This document shows positions 12,916 through 13,572 of a stretch of DNA of 13,572 bases, piece after piece. The notes under the pieces were generated by a model. That model was not told the DNA's origin and did no database searches. It worked only from the letters and a program-made list of their open reading frames with translations. The position numbers and the translations under genes were made by a program. This stretch comes from HGM04593 sp045634305 (GTDB lineage: Bacteria > Bacteroidota > Bacteroidia > Bacteroidales > Bacteroidaceae). How positions within the stretch are numbered: position 1 is the first letter of the stretch; each line of letters starts with the position of its first letter. The DNA lies in NCBI GenBank assembly GCA_045634305.1, contig JAZQZZ010000036.1, positions 1-13,572 on the forward strand, given 5' to 3'.

Positions 12916-13572
12916 ATGAAGTTGTCACAGTTTAAATACAAGTTGCCCGAGGACCGCATTGCGCTCTACCCCGCCGCATGCCGCGACGAGTCGCGCCTGC
13001 TTGTCCTGCACAAGAAGACCGGCGAAATTGAGCACCGCATCTTCAAGGAGATCATCCACTATTTCGACGAGAAGGATGTCTTTGTCATGAATGACAGCAA
13101 GGTGTTCCCTGCACGTCTTTACGGCAACAAGGAGAAGACCAATGCACAGATTGAGGTTTTCCTGTTACGTGAACTCAACGAGGAGTTCCGCCTTTGGGAT
13201 GTACTTGTTGACCCCGCACGCAAGATACGTATCGGCAACAAGCTCTATTTCGGCGAGGACAACTCAATGGTAGCCGAGGTTATCGACAACACAACCTCAC
13301 GCGGACGCACACTGCGTTTCCTCTATGACGGCCCGCACGAAGAGTTCAAGAAGGCACTCTATGCACTTGGCGTGGCACCGATGCCAGATCATTTCAAGCG
13401 CCTTCGCAAGGAGGACCCCGAGGACCTGCAGAACTTCCAGACGTACTTGGCCAAGAAGGAGGGTTCGGTAACAGCATCGTTTGCCGGCCTGCACTTCACA
13501 CGCGAACTCATGAAGCGTATGGAGATCCGTGGCATCGACACAGCATTCGTGACCATGCACACAGGTTTGGGT
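12916..13572 (+). CDS. queA: S-adenosylmethionine:tRNA ribosyltransferase-isomerase QueA (3' end cut by window)
   Basis: QueA transfers and rearranges the ribosyl group of SAM onto preQ1-modified tRNA to form epoxyqueuosine at position 34. The visible 219 residues begin MKLSQFKYKLPEDRIALYPA and match the family throughout: RDESRLLVLHKKTGEIEHR, VMNDSKVFPARLYG, the conserved IEVFLLREL, and EGSVTASFAGLHFT shortly before FVTMHTGLG at the edge. Roughly the last third of the protein is missing because the window ends, not because the gene is broken. The frame is also open from ATGs at 12865, 12871 and 12880. The ATG at 12865 overlaps the truB stop as ATGA and would add 17 residues. The ATG at 12916 is preferred because the family normally starts at that point. 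Confidence 0.93.
   Translation, partial: MKLSQFKYKLPEDRIALYPAACRDESRLLVLHKKTGEIEHRIFKEIIHYFDEKDVFVMNDSKVFPARLYGNKEKTNAQIEVFLLRELNEEFRLWDVLVDPARKIRIGNKLYFGEDNSMVAEVIDNTTSRGRTLRFLYDGPHEEFKKALYALGVAPMPDHFKRLRKEDPEDLQNFQTYLAKKEGSVTASFAGLHFTRELMKRMEIRGIDTAFVTMHTGLG

Noticed and set aside
1..13572. Mobile element, phage, CRISPR or defence island
   Set aside because: No transposase, integrase, direct-repeat array, toxin-antitoxin pair or nuclease was found. All genes are core functions in compact operons.

Overview
The window is chromosomal DNA from a member of the Bacteroidales (phylum Bacteroidota), most likely related to Bacteroides, Prevotella or similar gut genera. Three things point there. 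Promoters fit the Bacteroidota pattern (TTTG near -33 and TAnnTTTG near -7, 19-22 bp apart). The neighbourhood ftsX / DUF3098 / uppP / truB / queA is typical of this order. The families present (DUF1599, DUF3098, PUA-less TruB, MauE/DoxX-type membrane protein) also fit. All genes look like core housekeeping genes. No transposase, phage gene, CRISPR array or tRNA/rRNA body was seen.

Layout. Positions 1-433 hold no protein gene but carry two divergent promoters. One points left into an untranslated leader with a terminator-like hairpin. The other points right into dnaG (434-2476). A convergent intergenic region (2477-2722) holds a purine/pyrimidine-alternating tract, a bidirectional hairpin terminator and a 76-bp inverted repeat. 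Six minus-strand genes then form one probable operon read from 7136 down to 2723: a DPM1-like GT2 glycosyltransferase, a duplicated DUF1599 protein, a MauE/DoxX membrane protein fused to a thioredoxin-like domain, tpiA, a SPOR-like secreted protein and folE. A divergent promoter region (7137-7312) separates this operon from miaB (7313-8641), which ends in a long perfect hairpin. Two tandem minus-strand PspC-domain genes follow; one has only 59 codons. From 9315 to the right edge there is a second probable operon: a zinc-ribbon methyltransferase, ftsX, a DUF3098 membrane protein, uppP, truB and the 5' part of queA. Its genes overlap or lie 9-47 bp apart.

How the genes fit together. The right-hand operon joins envelope and division functions (FtsX, the small membrane protein, recycling of undecaprenyl pyrophosphate) with tRNA modification (TruB, QueA). 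MiaB is a third tRNA modifier. FolE makes dihydroneopterin triphosphate, which feeds folate and can also feed the queuosine pathway in which QueA acts late. The left-hand operon mixes glycolysis (TpiA), pterin synthesis, a lipid-linked mannosyl transfer candidate and three poorly characterised proteins.

Several apparent starts were moved downstream because a promoter, a family-typical N-terminus or both lie inside the longest open frame (dnaG, miaB, methyltransferase, ftsX, DUF3098). No mobile or defence system is evident. The best candidates for something undescribed are the leftward leader RNA at 1-160, the MauE/DoxX-thioredoxin-like fusion and the duplicated DUF1599 protein.
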